Below, piece after piece: positions 9,119 to 17,600 of a stretch of DNA of 64,000 nucleotides. The stretch covers positions 1,240,001 through 1,304,000 of the forward strand of contig OZ026535.1 in the NCBI GenBank assembly GCA_964020105.1. The letters run 5' to 3'. Each line of letters opens with the position of its first letter. Positions within the stretch are counted from its first letter, which is position 1. The DNA is from G964020105 sp964020105 (lineage in GTDB: Bacteria; Pseudomonadota; Alphaproteobacteria; WRAU01; Hepatincolaceae). The position numbers were made by a program, and so were the translations under genes. The notes under the pieces were generated by a model, which was not told the DNA's origin, searched no databases, and saw only the letters and a list, made by a program, of their open reading frames with translations.

Positions 9119-9150
9119 AACCAAAGTAAATATAAATACTTACTTTGGTT
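9119..9150 (+). terminator. Hairpin downstream of htpX
   Basis: A perfect 11-bp stem (AACCAAAGTAA at 9119-9129, its complement at 9140-9150) with a 10-base loop lies just after the htpX stop. It is followed by ATTGCAT rather than a full T-run, so it is a probable but not textbook intrinsic terminator. Confidence 0.6.
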
Positions 9151-9208
9151 ATTGCATACTTATATATAATATAGTATATATAATAACAAAAAATTTATGG
9201 TTACCTAA

Positions 9209-9838
9209 ATGAAAGAGTTATTATTACCAACCGTTTTTATCTTTTATACTTATGCAGCTTTTAGCATATTTATATTAGGTTTTATTTATAAATTATTCAC
9301 TATCAATAAAAAAAATATAGAAAATGATAAGTCATTATCTAAAACCATAAATATCGGATTGCTGACAATTGTGTTTATTCATTTTGCTGGATATTTTATT
9401 GCAAGGGAAATTTTTATTTTCATTGGTATTTCTGGCAAAGTACAAGAATCCATGGCACATATTAGCAGTGGCATTATAACAACAATAATTCTAACTTATA
9501 TTGTAGTTGTTATTTGTACTAGATATCTTAAGCAGAAGTTGTCTTTTGGCGGATCTAAGTCAGAAAAATTCATGTACGTTATAATAGTTGCCCACATTCT
9601 CCTTGGATTTTTCGCTATTGCGCTGATTGGTGATGGCGATATGAAGGTATCAAAATACTCTAGCATAAAGCACTACTTAAAAGATCTTACAAGATTTAAT
9701 TTAGATGCATATAAGCATTTAGACCAGATGAACTGGATAACCTTAACTCATATGACTTTAGGACTTACTCTTCTTCTTGTCTTTCCCTTCACAAGAATAA
9801 TAGATCAAGTAGTCTACGGTTTCCAAAAAAAGCTTTAA
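9209..9838 (+). CDS. Orphan NarI-like membrane cytochrome b
   Basis: A 209-residue protein with about five membrane segments. Alignment from memory to E. coli NarI, the cytochrome b subunit of respiratory nitrate reductase, is clear: the second segment LLTIVFIHFAGYF matches the NarI segment with His66, and LTHMTLGLTLLLVFPFTRII matches that with His187. These two histidines (here H58 and H181), ligands of one haem, are kept. The ligands of the other haem are replaced: the position of His56 is Asn48 and that of His205 is Asp199. No narG, narH or narJ lies nearby. It probably passes electrons between quinol and an unknown partner with a single haem. It stands alone between htpX and the chitinases. 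Confidence 0.75.
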   Translation: MKELLLPTVFIFYTYAAFSIFILGFIYKLFTINKKNIENDKSLSKTINIGLLTIVFIHFAGYFIAREIFIFIGISGKVQESMAHISSGIITTIILTYIVVVICTRYLKQKLSFGGSKSEKFMYVIIVAHILLGFFAIALIGDGDMKVSKYSSIKHYLKDLTRFNLDAYKHLDQMNWITLTHMTLGLTLLLVFPFTRIIDQVVYGFQKKL

Positions 9839-9842
9839 ATAC

Positions 9843-11000
9843 TTACGGTTCTATTTCGTAATAGATTCTATCAGTTAATGTATTTTTATAATCATCTTGC
9901 CATAGATGCCAAATCATTACACCGTACATTTTATTAGTTTTAATATAATTAACTATTCTACTTACCTCATTCTGATTTAAAAATGTTATAAATTGTTGTT
10001 CTTTCTCATTAAATAAATAACTAGAATTGGCCTCATCAGAAAAAAATAATTTAAAGTTCTTATCAGTAATATAATAAATCATTATCTGGGAATAAGAAAT
10101 GTAATGAACTCTGTTACTTTTTTGATTATCAATGTCCTGATACAAGCCATTATTGTTTTTACTTTTAACATAATCAAATTTGATCCCATAAAATGGAACA
10201 CCCATAAGCATTTTCTCTTTTGGCACTCCTATTGAATAAAAATAATCCACTGCTTTAGATGTGGACCACTCTCCATCAATAGAAGAGTACAAATTAGCTA
10301 AATGTCCTGTCATCTCAGAAGATCTTCCTACTAAATCATATGACATTATCTCTATATAATCTACATACTTAAGTGTTTTGGGAATATCAATAAATTTAGC
10401 AATCCAAGAACCAGCTGGGACTGAATAAGAAAGTAAATATTTTTTCTTTGTACTGATAGCAAGATTATCCATTTTTACTTTTAAATCTTTTATAAACAAA
10501 GTGAAATTAACTTTATCCTTGTTGCTATTGGGAAACTCCCAATCGATTGCTACGCCGTCAAAATCGATTTGTTGTAATTTTTCCACAACATTAGCTATTA
10601 TTTTTTCTCTCCCCTTATATGAGGAAATAACTCTGGAGAATTTATCAGGACTATATGTTCCTCCTCCAAGGGTAATGCTAACTTTAATTTTAGGATATTT
10701 TTCTTTTAAATCTTGTAATCTTTTTATTATTTCATCAAATGTACTTCCTGAAGCGTCAACTCCATTAATTATTTCATAATCTTCAGATATTGTAAAAAAT
10801 CCTAACTTAATTTCATCGACCTTAGAGACATCGATAGTATCAAGCTCCCAATTTATCCAAGAAGGCAAGTATATAACTACTTTAGGATTAGCTACCAGCA
10901 TTTTATCTGGCACTAAAAAAAGACAAAATATCGCAATAAAAATTATTATTATCTTATGTTTTACTATGAAGCTACTTGCTTGTATATTATTTTTCATCAT
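9843..11000 (-). CDS. GH18 chitinase-like protein with altered catalytic motif
   Basis: Secreted glycoside hydrolase family 18 barrel protein. From the ATG at 11000 it has 385 residues with a signal or anchor segment (h-region IIIIFIAIFCLFLV), then VVIYLPSWINWELD, the SxGG-like SITLGGGTYSPDKF, the active-site strand, and a closing GVMIWHLWQDD strand with the substrate-stacking Trp. The DxxDxDxE motif reads DGVAIDWE: the second acid is Ala151, while Asp153 and the proton donor Glu155 remain. The neighbouring paralogue has the full motif. An upstream ATG at 11039 is possible but adds residues without family match. It follows the other chitinase by about 85 bases and is probably co-transcribed. 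Confidence 0.85.
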   Translation of the reverse strand: MMKNNIQASSFIVKHKIIIIFIAIFCLFLVPDKMLVANPKVVIYLPSWINWELDTIDVSKVDEIKLGFFTISEDYEIINGVDASGSTFDEIIKRLQDLKEKYPKIKVSITLGGGTYSPDKFSRVISSYKGREKIIANVVEKLQQIDFDGVAIDWEFPNSNKDKVNFTLFIKDLKVKMDNLAISTKKKYLLSYSVPAGSWIAKFIDIPKTLKYVDYIEIMSYDLVGRSSEMTGHLANLYSSIDGEWSTSKAVDYFYSIGVPKEKMLMGVPFYGIKFDYVKSKNNNGLYQDIDNQKSNRVHYISYSQIMIYYITDKNFKLFFSDEANSSYLFNEKEQQFITFLNQNEVSRIVNYIKTNKMYGVMIWHLWQDDYKNTLTDRIYYEIEP

Positions 11001-11084
11001 AAAAATATGCACCATATTATATATGTAGACGCTAATCATACTACCATAAGTATAATAATCAATTTTTACTGCTTTTCCAAGTAT

Positions 11085-12197
11085 TTAATAATTATCCCCT
11101 ATAGTGTTAAGCAATGTCTTTTGCCCATCATCCTGAGTGATCTCCCAAATAAGGATTCCTCCTAAGGAATGCTTTTTAGTATAATCAATCAACACTTTTA
11201 TGCTTTTTGGATCAGCATAAGAAATAAAAACTTTGTCTTTCTTGCTATATAGATGAGTAGATTGAGTTTCTTTATGAAAGAATAGATTGTAATCAGGATT
11301 ATTTAGATAATTCTCAGCAATATCTTTGTAAGTAAGATGCTCCTTACCGCCATGTCCTTGAAATTTCTGATATAATCCATCTTCAGTATCCCCTTCAACA
11401 TTAGCGTGCACACGACCGTAAAAGGCAGTTCCTAGAACTATTTGTTTAGGTTTAATACCAGTTTGCAAAATTAATTTAACAGCGTCATCAGTAGCCCACT
11501 GCATTTTATCTTTATACAAGGCAACATGATTCTCAGTTTTATCAGACCAGCTACCTGCAAGATTATATGCCATAACACCGAAGAAATCCACATTCAACTC
11601 CATAGCTTTAAAATCAACACCCTTAACAACCCAAGGACCAACACCAACTGCCAGGGAGAGATAATGATATTTATTAGTTTCTTGATCTAATTTATTTAAC
11701 TGATTACGCATTTCTTCTATTAACAAGACAAAATTTTGTTTATCCTCAGCTCTAGCCTTAATAACACCCCACGCCCCATGAATTGGGAATTCCCAATCTA
11801 TATCAACCCCATCGAAATTATATTTTCTTATAAAATCAGCAACACTAATTGTAAATTGCTCTCTTAATTTAGGATCAGCGGCAATATCGGAAAACCCATC
11901 AATTCCCCAACCACCAACAGAGATCATCACCTTAAGATGAGGATATTTATTTTTTAACTCTTGCATACGCAATACACTATTCTCAAAAGTATAACTAGGG
12001 GAATTATTGCCAAAGGTAACTTTATTATCCTTAATATGTAAAAATGATAGTTTTATTATTGTTAGCTTATCTCCTGCTATATCATTAACTTCCCAGTCTT
12101 TCCAGGTTGGCAAATAACCTATGATAATTCTTTCTTCGTTAGCAAAAAGTTGCAAACTAAACATCATAATTAGACATAATTTTATAATTTTTGACAT
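11085..12197 (-). CDS. Secreted GH18 chitinase
   Basis: Family 18 glycoside hydrolase, hydrolysing beta-1,4-linked N-acetylglucosamine chains by substrate-assisted catalysis. The 370 residues start with a signal peptide (cleavage likely after LFA, about residue 19), then IIIGYLPTWKDWEV, the SVGGW motif at 93-97, and an intact DxxDxDxE motif (DGVDIDWE, residues 129-136, proton donor Glu136). FFGVMAYNLAG supplies the conserved Met-Tyr pair and GGILIWEITQDDGQ the terminal Trp. GACGGAG precedes the ATG. No chitin-binding domain is visible. It is the upstream member of a tandem pair and functionally fits the GlcNAc PTS operon 5 kb away. Confidence 0.93.
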   Translation of the reverse strand: MSKIIKLCLIMMFSLQLFANEERIIIGYLPTWKDWEVNDIAGDKLTIIKLSFLHIKDNKVTFGNNSPSYTFENSVLRMQELKNKYPHLKVMISVGGWGIDGFSDIAADPKLREQFTISVADFIRKYNFDGVDIDWEFPIHGAWGVIKARAEDKQNFVLLIEEMRNQLNKLDQETNKYHYLSLAVGVGPWVVKGVDFKAMELNVDFFGVMAYNLAGSWSDKTENHVALYKDKMQWATDDAVKLILQTGIKPKQIVLGTAFYGRVHANVEGDTEDGLYQKFQGHGGKEHLTYKDIAENYLNNPDYNLFFHKETQSTHLYSKKDKVFISYADPKSIKVLIDYTKKHSLGGILIWEITQDDGQKTLLNTIGDNY

Positions 12198-12323
12198 AAT
12201 AACTCCGTCATTTATATATCTAACAATTATGTTAAGTTGCTAGAAATTGATATAATATTAATTAATTGATTATTCTATTATAAAATGTATAAATTATTTT
12301 GTAAATGTTAAAATGTGAGAAAT

Positions 12324-13037
12324 ATGATGAAAATTGGCATTATAATAGCAATGGAAGAGGAAGCATTGGCACTAGATTTTCTTAATATGCAAGAGTCCTG
12401 TGGTAATGCTCATAAAACCTACACTGCAAAATATGGGATGTTAGATATAGTAGTAATGATATCAAAAATAGGTAAAGCTGCAAGTGCTGCAACAACAAGC
12501 TATCTAATTAATAAATACTCAGTAGATTTTTTGCTAAACTTAGGATCTTGTGGGGGATTAAATAATAGCGCGGTTGGTGATATTATTTTATCAAATACAA
12601 GCGGTTATTGTGACGTAGATGTTAGAGTATTTGGTTATAAGTTAGGACAAATGCCACAACAAGCAGAATTTTTCAAGTCTTGTGATACAAATAATATTTT
12701 TGCTGATTTATGTAAGTATTTGCAAACTAATAAATATAGCATACGCCAAGGATTTATCATAACTGCTGATAGTTTTATTTCTGATAGTGGTATAATTAAA
12801 CAAATTAGAGATATTTATCCAAATACTTTGGGTGTTGATATGGAAGGAGCAGCCTTTGCACAAACATGCAACACTTATGGTAAAAATTTTCTGTTACTTA
12901 AAAAAGTATCAGATATGGCTGATGAAGATGCTTCCAAATCTTTTAATAAGCAGATAAATAAAATGGCAGAAAATACATCCACTGTTTTACGCTGTATATT
13001 TGACTACTATAACATAAATCATCATAGAATCATTTAG
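12324..13037 (+). CDS. mtnN: 5'-methylthioadenosine/S-adenosylhomocysteine nucleosidase
   Basis: Hydrolyses the N-glycosidic bond of MTA and SAH to release adenine in methionine and SAM recycling. The product of about 237 residues opens with KIGIIIAMEEEALA (base-binding Glu), has LLNLGSCGGLN (phosphorylase-like glycine loop), GVDMEGAAFAQTC with the ribose-binding Met-Glu pair, and KKVSDMADEDA with the catalytic Asp. I chose the ATG at 12324; a GTG nine bases upstream and an ATG at 12327 are alternatives and no ribosome binding site decides. It lies alone, divergent from the chitinases and convergent with fmt. Confidence 0.9.
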   Translation: MMKIGIIIAMEEEALALDFLNMQESCGNAHKTYTAKYGMLDIVVMISKIGKAASAATTSYLINKYSVDFLLNLGSCGGLNNSAVGDIILSNTSGYCDVDVRVFGYKLGQMPQQAEFFKSCDTNNIFADLCKYLQTNKYSIRQGFIITADSFISDSGIIKQIRDIYPNTLGVDMEGAAFAQTCNTYGKNFLLLKKVSDMADEDASKSFNKQINKMAENTSTVLRCIFDYYNINHHRII

Positions 13038-13039
13038 AA

Positions 13040-13072
13040 ATTTATACATAAAAAACTGTCATTTGTATAAAT
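13040..13072. terminator. Possible bidirectional hairpin between mtnN and fmt
   Basis: ATTTATAC at 13040-13047 and its complement GTATAAAT at 13065-13072 form an 8-bp AT-rich stem in the 45-base gap between the two convergent stops. The stem is weak and there is no T-run, so this is only a plausible shared terminator. Confidence 0.3.
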
Positions 13073-13082
13073 GATCATAGTG

Positions 13083-14069
13083 CTAAACGTGATAGGCATC
13101 TAAAAAAGTAAACCCCCTTAAAAAATCTTCTGCTGAAAGACATTTTTTAGAAGGTCGTTGTAATTCTAGAATTCTTAGCAAGCCGTTCCTAGCAACAATA
13201 TAAAGGCTCTTAGGGGAATTCTCTATAATAATGTCCCCAATTGTAGCCTTACTAAATGTATTAAAAAGCTTCTTAGATATGCAATCCATAGGTATAGGAA
13301 GTACTTTTAATATTTTAATATGCTCTGTATTATAATCAATATAGGTTGTGGGGAAAGGATTAAAAGCTCTTACTATACAATCTAATTCTTCCACTGTTTT
13401 ATTGAAATCCAACAAACCCTCTTCTTTTTTTAATAATGAAGCATAAGTTGCTATACTATGATCTTGCTTAATTTTTGTCAAAACACCTTGCTCAAGTAAT
13501 TGCAAAGTAGTAATAATCATACGAGCACCTAAATTACCTAAATCCTCATAAAGCTCTCTAAAGATTGTAGTGCTATGAATAGGAAGACGCTCTTGTAGTA
13601 AAATATCACCACTATCAAGGTTCTCATCCATCTGCATGATAGTAATGCCAGTTTCACTAACTCCGCTAGAAATAGCCCTTTGAATTGGCGCAGCTCCACG
13701 TAAAGCTGGCAATAATGATCCGTGAATATTAATACATCCATATGGAGGAGCCTCAATCATTGCTTTTGGTAAAATAAGACCATAAGCTGCAACAATAACT
13801 AAATCAAAGCCTTTAGCTAAAAAACTATCCTGCTCATCTTTATATTTACGAAAACTTTTTGGCGTCTCAATTGCTATCCCTTTTCTAGTGGCTAAATCAT
13901 ACACACTAGAGGTAACAAGCTTCTGCCCTCTTCCTGCAATCTTAGGTGCCCTTGTATAGACACAACTAATTTCATAGCCAGAATCAAGTAATGCTGATAG
14001 CGCCTTAGCTGCAAAATCTGGAGTACCCATAAAAGCTATTTTTAACTTGCTACTCCACTTTGTCATCAA
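13083..14069 (-). CDS. fmt: Methionyl-tRNA formyltransferase
   Basis: Transfers a formyl group from 10-formyl-THF to initiator Met-tRNA. The 328 residues show KIAFMGTPDFAAKALSALL at the N terminus, the catalytic motif CINIHGSLLPALRGAAPIQ (Asn, His), and the Asp of MQMDENLDSGDIL. A C-terminal OB-like tRNA-binding domain follows (residues about 205-315). The start overlaps the def stop by 20 bases; the def-fmt pair supplies the two ends of N-formylmethionine processing. The first ATG at 14069 gives MMTKWSSKLK; the homology begins at KLKIAFMG. Confidence 0.97.
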   Translation of the reverse strand: MMTKWSSKLKIAFMGTPDFAAKALSALLDSGYEISCVYTRAPKIAGRGQKLVTSSVYDLATRKGIAIETPKSFRKYKDEQDSFLAKGFDLVIVAAYGLILPKAMIEAPPYGCINIHGSLLPALRGAAPIQRAISSGVSETGITIMQMDENLDSGDILLQERLPIHSTTIFRELYEDLGNLGARMIITTLQLLEQGVLTKIKQDHSIATYASLLKKEEGLLDFNKTVEELDCIVRAFNPFPTTYIDYNTEHIKILKVLPIPMDCISKKLFNTFSKATIGDIIIENSPKSLYIVARNGLLRILELQRPSKKCLSAEDFLRGFTFLDAYHV

Positions 14070-14577
14070 TATCTTTTTTTTGTTGATTCTTTTTATACTT
14101 CTTAAGTAGCAGACTACGCTTAAGTTTAGATAATTTATCTACAAATAAAATACCATTTAAATGATCAATTTCATGCTGAATACAAACAGCTAAAAGACCT
14201 TCAGCTAAAATTTCTTGTTTATTACCCAAAATATCCAGGTAAGATACCTTAATTTGAGAAGGTCTTTCAACTAAACTACTAACACCAGGAATAGATAAAC
14301 ATCCTTCATCATATTCAGATAAAATAGAAGAAAGCCAAATTATCTCAGGATTAATCATAACTATAGGATAGTTATTTTCTTCAATAGGTATATCAATAAT
14401 GATAACTCTCTTTAAAATACCAACCTGTGTAGCAGCTAAACCAATGCCAACACTATCATACATAGTATCAAACATGTTCTCAATAAGCCTCAATAGCTCT
14501 TCATCAATAACGTCCACCGGCAAAGAAACTGTCTGTAGAATCTTATTAGGATATTTTATTATTTTTAAGATACTCAT
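14050..14577 (-). CDS. def: Peptide deformylase
   Basis: Metalloenzyme that removes the N-formyl group from nascent proteins. All three motifs are present in the 175-residue protein: GIGLAATQVG (motif 1), EGCLSIP (motif 2, metal Cys) and QHEIDHLNGILFVD (motif 3, HExxH). A lysine-rich tail of about 20 residues (KLKRSLLLKKYKKNQQKK) follows. It overlaps recR by 4 bases (ATGA) and fmt by 20, so the minus-strand order ybaB-recR-def-fmt is a tightly coupled operon. Confidence 0.98.
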   Translation of the reverse strand: MSILKIIKYPNKILQTVSLPVDVIDEELLRLIENMFDTMYDSVGIGLAATQVGILKRVIIIDIPIEENNYPIVMINPEIIWLSSILSEYDEGCLSIPGVSSLVERPSQIKVSYLDILGNKQEILAEGLLAVCIQHEIDHLNGILFVDKLSKLKRSLLLKKYKKNQQKKDIDDKVE

Positions 14578-15179
14578 AATGCATTTTTTCTTAGGTTAAT
14601 TGCAGTAGAGAGTGTCATTTCATCTAAATAATCAATTTCACCCCCCATAGGAATACCTTGCGCTAAAGTTGAAACCTTAACACTAGTAGGTATTTTAGAT
14701 ACTATATAATCATTAGTGATTTTTCCCTCTATAGTGGAAGAAGTAGCTAAAATAACTTCACTTACACTAAGAGTATCAATTCTATTAAGTAAAACTTCAA
14801 TATTTAAGCTCTCAGGAGTAGCACCCCGCGTAGCAGAAAGCGTCCCCCCTAATACAAAATATAACCCATTAAAAGAACCACTTTTTTCTGATGCCCTCTC
14901 AATTGCCCAAAGTGATCCAACATCCTCAACAACACATAGCATACTTCTATTCCTATTGCTATTAGAACACACCGAGCAAGGACTAACAATATCAAGATTA
15001 CGACATTCAGAACACGTAGTAACTCTGTCATATACCTCACCCAACGAATCTAGAAGTGGCCTTAATAGTCCTTCTTTTTTCTTCATCAGATCAAAAAGAA
15101 TCCTTCTAGCAGATCTAGGACCTATACCCTGCAACCTAGATAATAACAACACCGTATTGTCTATTATATTATCACGCAT
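14574..15179 (-). CDS. recR: Recombination protein RecR
   Basis: DNA-binding ring protein of the RecFOR pathway that helps load RecA at gaps. The 201-residue product has the N-terminal helix-hairpin-helix (LQGIGPRSARRILFDL), the C4 zinc finger (CSECRNLDIVSPCSVC, residues about 55-70), and the Toprim domain (LCVVEDVGSLWAIERASEK and the DYLDEMTLSTAI end). It starts 68 bases after ybaB, its usual partner, and ends in a 4-base overlap with def. Confidence 0.97.
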   Translation of the reverse strand: MRDNIIDNTVLLLSRLQGIGPRSARRILFDLMKKKEGLLRPLLDSLGEVYDRVTTCSECRNLDIVSPCSVCSNSNRNRSMLCVVEDVGSLWAIERASEKSGSFNGLYFVLGGTLSATRGATPESLNIEVLLNRIDTLSVSEVILATSSTIEGKITNDYIVSKIPTSVKVSTLAQGIPMGGEIDYLDEMTLSTAINLRKNAL

Positions 15180-15247
15180 AACTCACTAAACCTTCACACT
15201 ATCCACTGATAAAACAAAAAAGATCTATCTGTTAACTAACAAAAACG

Positions 15248-15577
15248 CTAAAATAAGCCTGGTATCTTCATACCAGGAGGTATAGGAAGACCAGCTGTAA
15301 CTTCTTTCATTTTATCTTCTGTTGTTTCTTTTACCTTTCTTCTAACATCATTATAAGCAGCTATTAACAAATCAGATAACAAAGATTGATCCTCTGAAGT
15401 TAAAATAGAAGGATCAATATCAATACTAATAATATCATATCTGCCATTCATCGACATTTTTAATAAATCAGCACCAACAGAAGTGCTAAAGGTCATAATT
15501 TCAACTTCTTTTTGTACTTTAAGCATATTACTCTGTAAATCTTGTGCTTTTTGCATTAGCTGCATCATATTTTTCAT
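15248..15577 (-). CDS. YbaB/EbfC family nucleoid-associated protein
   Basis: A 109-residue DNA-binding dimer that coats and bridges DNA. The MQLMQKAQDLQSNMLKVQKEVE helix and the LPIPPGMKIPGLF C terminus are diagnostic for the family. Its ATG overlaps the TAA stop of the upstream VUT-family gene by one base (TAATG), so translation is coupled. It precedes recR as in most bacteria, but the usual upstream dnaX is 18 kb away in this window. Confidence 0.96.
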   Translation of the reverse strand: MKNMMQLMQKAQDLQSNMLKVQKEVEIMTFSTSVGADLLKMSMNGRYDIISIDIDPSILTSEDQSLLSDLLIAAYNDVRRKVKETTEDKMKEVTAGLPIPPGMKIPGLF

Positions 15578-16794
15578 TATCTTCTTCTACCATAATTATT
15601 GATATTTTTATTATCGGCCAAACCATAATCCAAAATACGCCCTGAGGCGTTTGACAGTGATGATTGATAGCCTCGGCTAGGAATTCTTTGATTATTAGGG
15701 AATTCATCACGCTCATTAGTAAATTGAGCAGAATTTCTAAGATTCACTTTATTAGTAGGTGCTTTTCTTGTAAAAGGGAGTTGCCTTTGAGCTTTTTCTA
15801 TTCTGTTCAACGGTACTCTATCAATATATTTTTTATCGAAGTTACGCCTGTCATCTGTAACGTCATGGGCAGAGGATTCAATGACTCTTCTTCTAGGACG
15901 TGTCTCAGGAGAACGTCTTGGTCGATTGTTATGATTCCAGTTTTCCTGATTATTATCATAGGTTTGATCGTATTTTCTATTAACATTACTAATGTATTGA
16001 TCCATTGGGCTCATATGTTGAGGTTTTTTGTGCTCTGGCAAATCTTGTTCGAAGGGATCTTGATAATTCTGAGAGATTTTTTTTCTATTCAAAAAATCTT
16101 CAAAATGCCTAGCAACATTAAAGAAGCCACTTCTAATACCTGAAACGATGAAATAGAGCATAAGCATACACAAGAAAAAGAGAGCAAATTTGACAGTCAA
16201 GTCACTTTGGATATTGTATAAGGCGACATTGATGTCAGTGAAAGCAAAACATAGTAAATTATAGATTACAGTGTATACAATTTGTGACACACCTAGGGAT
16301 AAGAGAGATTTCATCCATAGGAAATTAAGGTTCAATTCTTCCTTAGCATATAAATATAATTTAACATTAAGTAAAAAAGCCACAATATAAGAGATGAATA
16401 CACATAATAAAATTTTCTGATGGAAATTTATAATAGATTCACCATGTAGATAATTGGCAGGAGGGGTATTAAAATCCTGAATAAAAGCTGATAGGAAAAA
16501 CACTAGTAGTATAGAATAAGCCCCTATCATAAAAACTTTGAGGGCAGTTTTACGTCCGTATATTTCTACTATTATGTTGAGGAAGACAGCTGCAACCATT
16601 GTGCTGAGGATATTGGCATTAAAAACGAAATCTAGGATAGTAATGTAGCGCGTAGCAAAGAAAGTGGACACACTAACACAAGCGACAAAGAGACCTAGTA
16701 GATTTACTATTTTAGAGGTCACTATAAATATTTTTGGTTTATTAAATTTTTTTTCCTGATCATAAGTTTGATCATTAGCATATTGCATTTTCAA
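15577..16794 (-). CDS. VUT-family (YhhQ-like) transporter with long basic C-terminal tail
   Basis: A 405-residue membrane protein. Residues about 22-230 hold six hydrophobic segments and resemble the VUT/YhhQ (DUF165) queuosine-precursor transporters: VVAAVFLNIIVEIYGRKTALKV-like segment with the conserved E-x-Y-G-R/K, and LYLYAKEEL followed by WMKSLLSLGVSQIVYTVIY. Residues about 240-405 are a polar, Arg/Asn/Gln-rich, probably disordered tail ending GRRR, which ordinary family members of about 220 residues do not have. It overlaps ybaB by one base. Transport of preQ0/preQ1 is inferred from the family; the tail's role is unknown and could be nucleic-acid or membrane-surface binding. Confidence 0.68.
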   Translation of the reverse strand: MKMQYANDQTYDQEKKFNKPKIFIVTSKIVNLLGLFVACVSVSTFFATRYITILDFVFNANILSTMVAAVFLNIIVEIYGRKTALKVFMIGAYSILLVFFLSAFIQDFNTPPANYLHGESIINFHQKILLCVFISYIVAFLLNVKLYLYAKEELNLNFLWMKSLLSLGVSQIVYTVIYNLLCFAFTDINVALYNIQSDLTVKFALFFLCMLMLYFIVSGIRSGFFNVARHFEDFLNRKKISQNYQDPFEQDLPEHKKPQHMSPMDQYISNVNRKYDQTYDNNQENWNHNNRPRRSPETRPRRRVIESSAHDVTDDRRNFDKKYIDRVPLNRIEKAQRQLPFTRKAPTNKVNLRNSAQFTNERDEFPNNQRIPSRGYQSSLSNASGRILDYGLADNKNINNYGRRR

Positions 16795-17095
16795 GCTGAC
16801 AAACCTCTATGTTGTTCTGGTGCAAGGGCGGATTGCTTGAGCATATAATGAAGGATTAAAACCATTCAGCATTGGATACCTTATATGAGGTTATTTGCTT
16901 GCTCTTCATTAAAGGCACACACATCCGTTCAGGATTAATTATAGTTATTTTTCAGTAAAAGTAAAAGGTATTTTTGTATTTTTTTGTTGTTTAATGATAA
17001 TAATTTCTTTATGATTTAATAGTTTGATTATTCAATTTTTACTATATTATGTTGATAATAAATTTCATGACATGTATGAAGGATTATAAAAAGAT
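16795..17095. other. 301-base intergenic region with a possible structured RNA
   Basis: The gap separates the divergent VUT and PTS operons and must hold both promoters. Positions about 16805-16925 are less AT-rich than the flanks and contain several short complementary pairs (CGGAT/ATCCG, AATGAAG/CTTCATT, CCA/TGG around CAGCAT, ACCT/AGGT). No ORF or tRNA fold is seen. Read on the plus strand, the left part (GCAAGGGCGG then CTTGAGCATAT) faintly recalls the 5' half of 6S RNA, but the closing stem is poor. Identity is unresolved. Confidence 0.25.
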
Positions 17096-17560
17096 ATGAA
17101 AAATGAAAAAATATTTTCTCCTATAGCTGGGGAAATTGTTCCGATAGAAAAAGTAAATGATCCTGTATTTTCTGAAAAAATGCTAGGTGATGGCTTAGCA
17201 GTGAGGCCATCGCTTGTTAAGCAATATATTCATGCGCCAGCTGATGGAGTTATACAAACTGTGCATTCTTCACTACATGCTGTGGCTCTATTAACGAAAG
17301 AGGGATGTGAAATATTGATTCATACAGGAGTTGACACTGTGGTCTTAAATGGCAATGGTTTCAAGGCTTTAGTTGAAAATGGTGCTAAAGTAAAGGTTGG
17401 AGATAAGCTCTTAGAGGTTGATTTTGATTTTATTTCTAAAAATGCTCCTAGTTATGACGTTATTATGGTTATAACCAATCTTCCTGAAGGTATGAAGTTG
17501 CAAAAAACGACAAAGACGTCAGTTACTGCTGGTGATCTGATAATAACTATAAATGATTAA
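17096..17560 (+). CDS. PTS EIIA component, glucose/GlcNAc type (Crr-like)
   Basis: Cytosolic phosphocarrier passing phosphate from HPr to the EIIB domain. The 154 residues match the EIIA-Glc fold: IFSPIAGEIVPIEKVNDPVFSEKMLGDGLAV, then H61 (equivalent to E. coli His75) and the phosphorylated His76 in EILIHTGVDTVVLNGNGF (equivalent to His90). It is the first gene of a PTS operon, 40 bases ahead of the HPr-EI fusion. In some proteobacteria EIIA, HPr and EI are one polypeptide (NagF/multiphosphoryl transfer type); here EIIA is a separate gene in the same order. Regulatory roles known for enteric Crr cannot be assumed. Confidence 0.95.
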   Translation: MKNEKIFSPIAGEIVPIEKVNDPVFSEKMLGDGLAVRPSLVKQYIHAPADGVIQTVHSSLHAVALLTKEGCEILIHTGVDTVVLNGNGFKALVENGAKVKVGDKLLEVDFDFISKNAPSYDVIMVITNLPEGMKLQKTTKTSVTAGDLIITIND

Positions 17561-17600
17561 CTATTAATTTAGGTTAAAATATGTTTTAAGAGGATAAATT

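Noticed and set aside
16795..17095. A preQ1 riboswitch ahead of the VUT-family gene
   Set aside because: No preQ1-I, II or III consensus could be placed on the minus strand before the gene.
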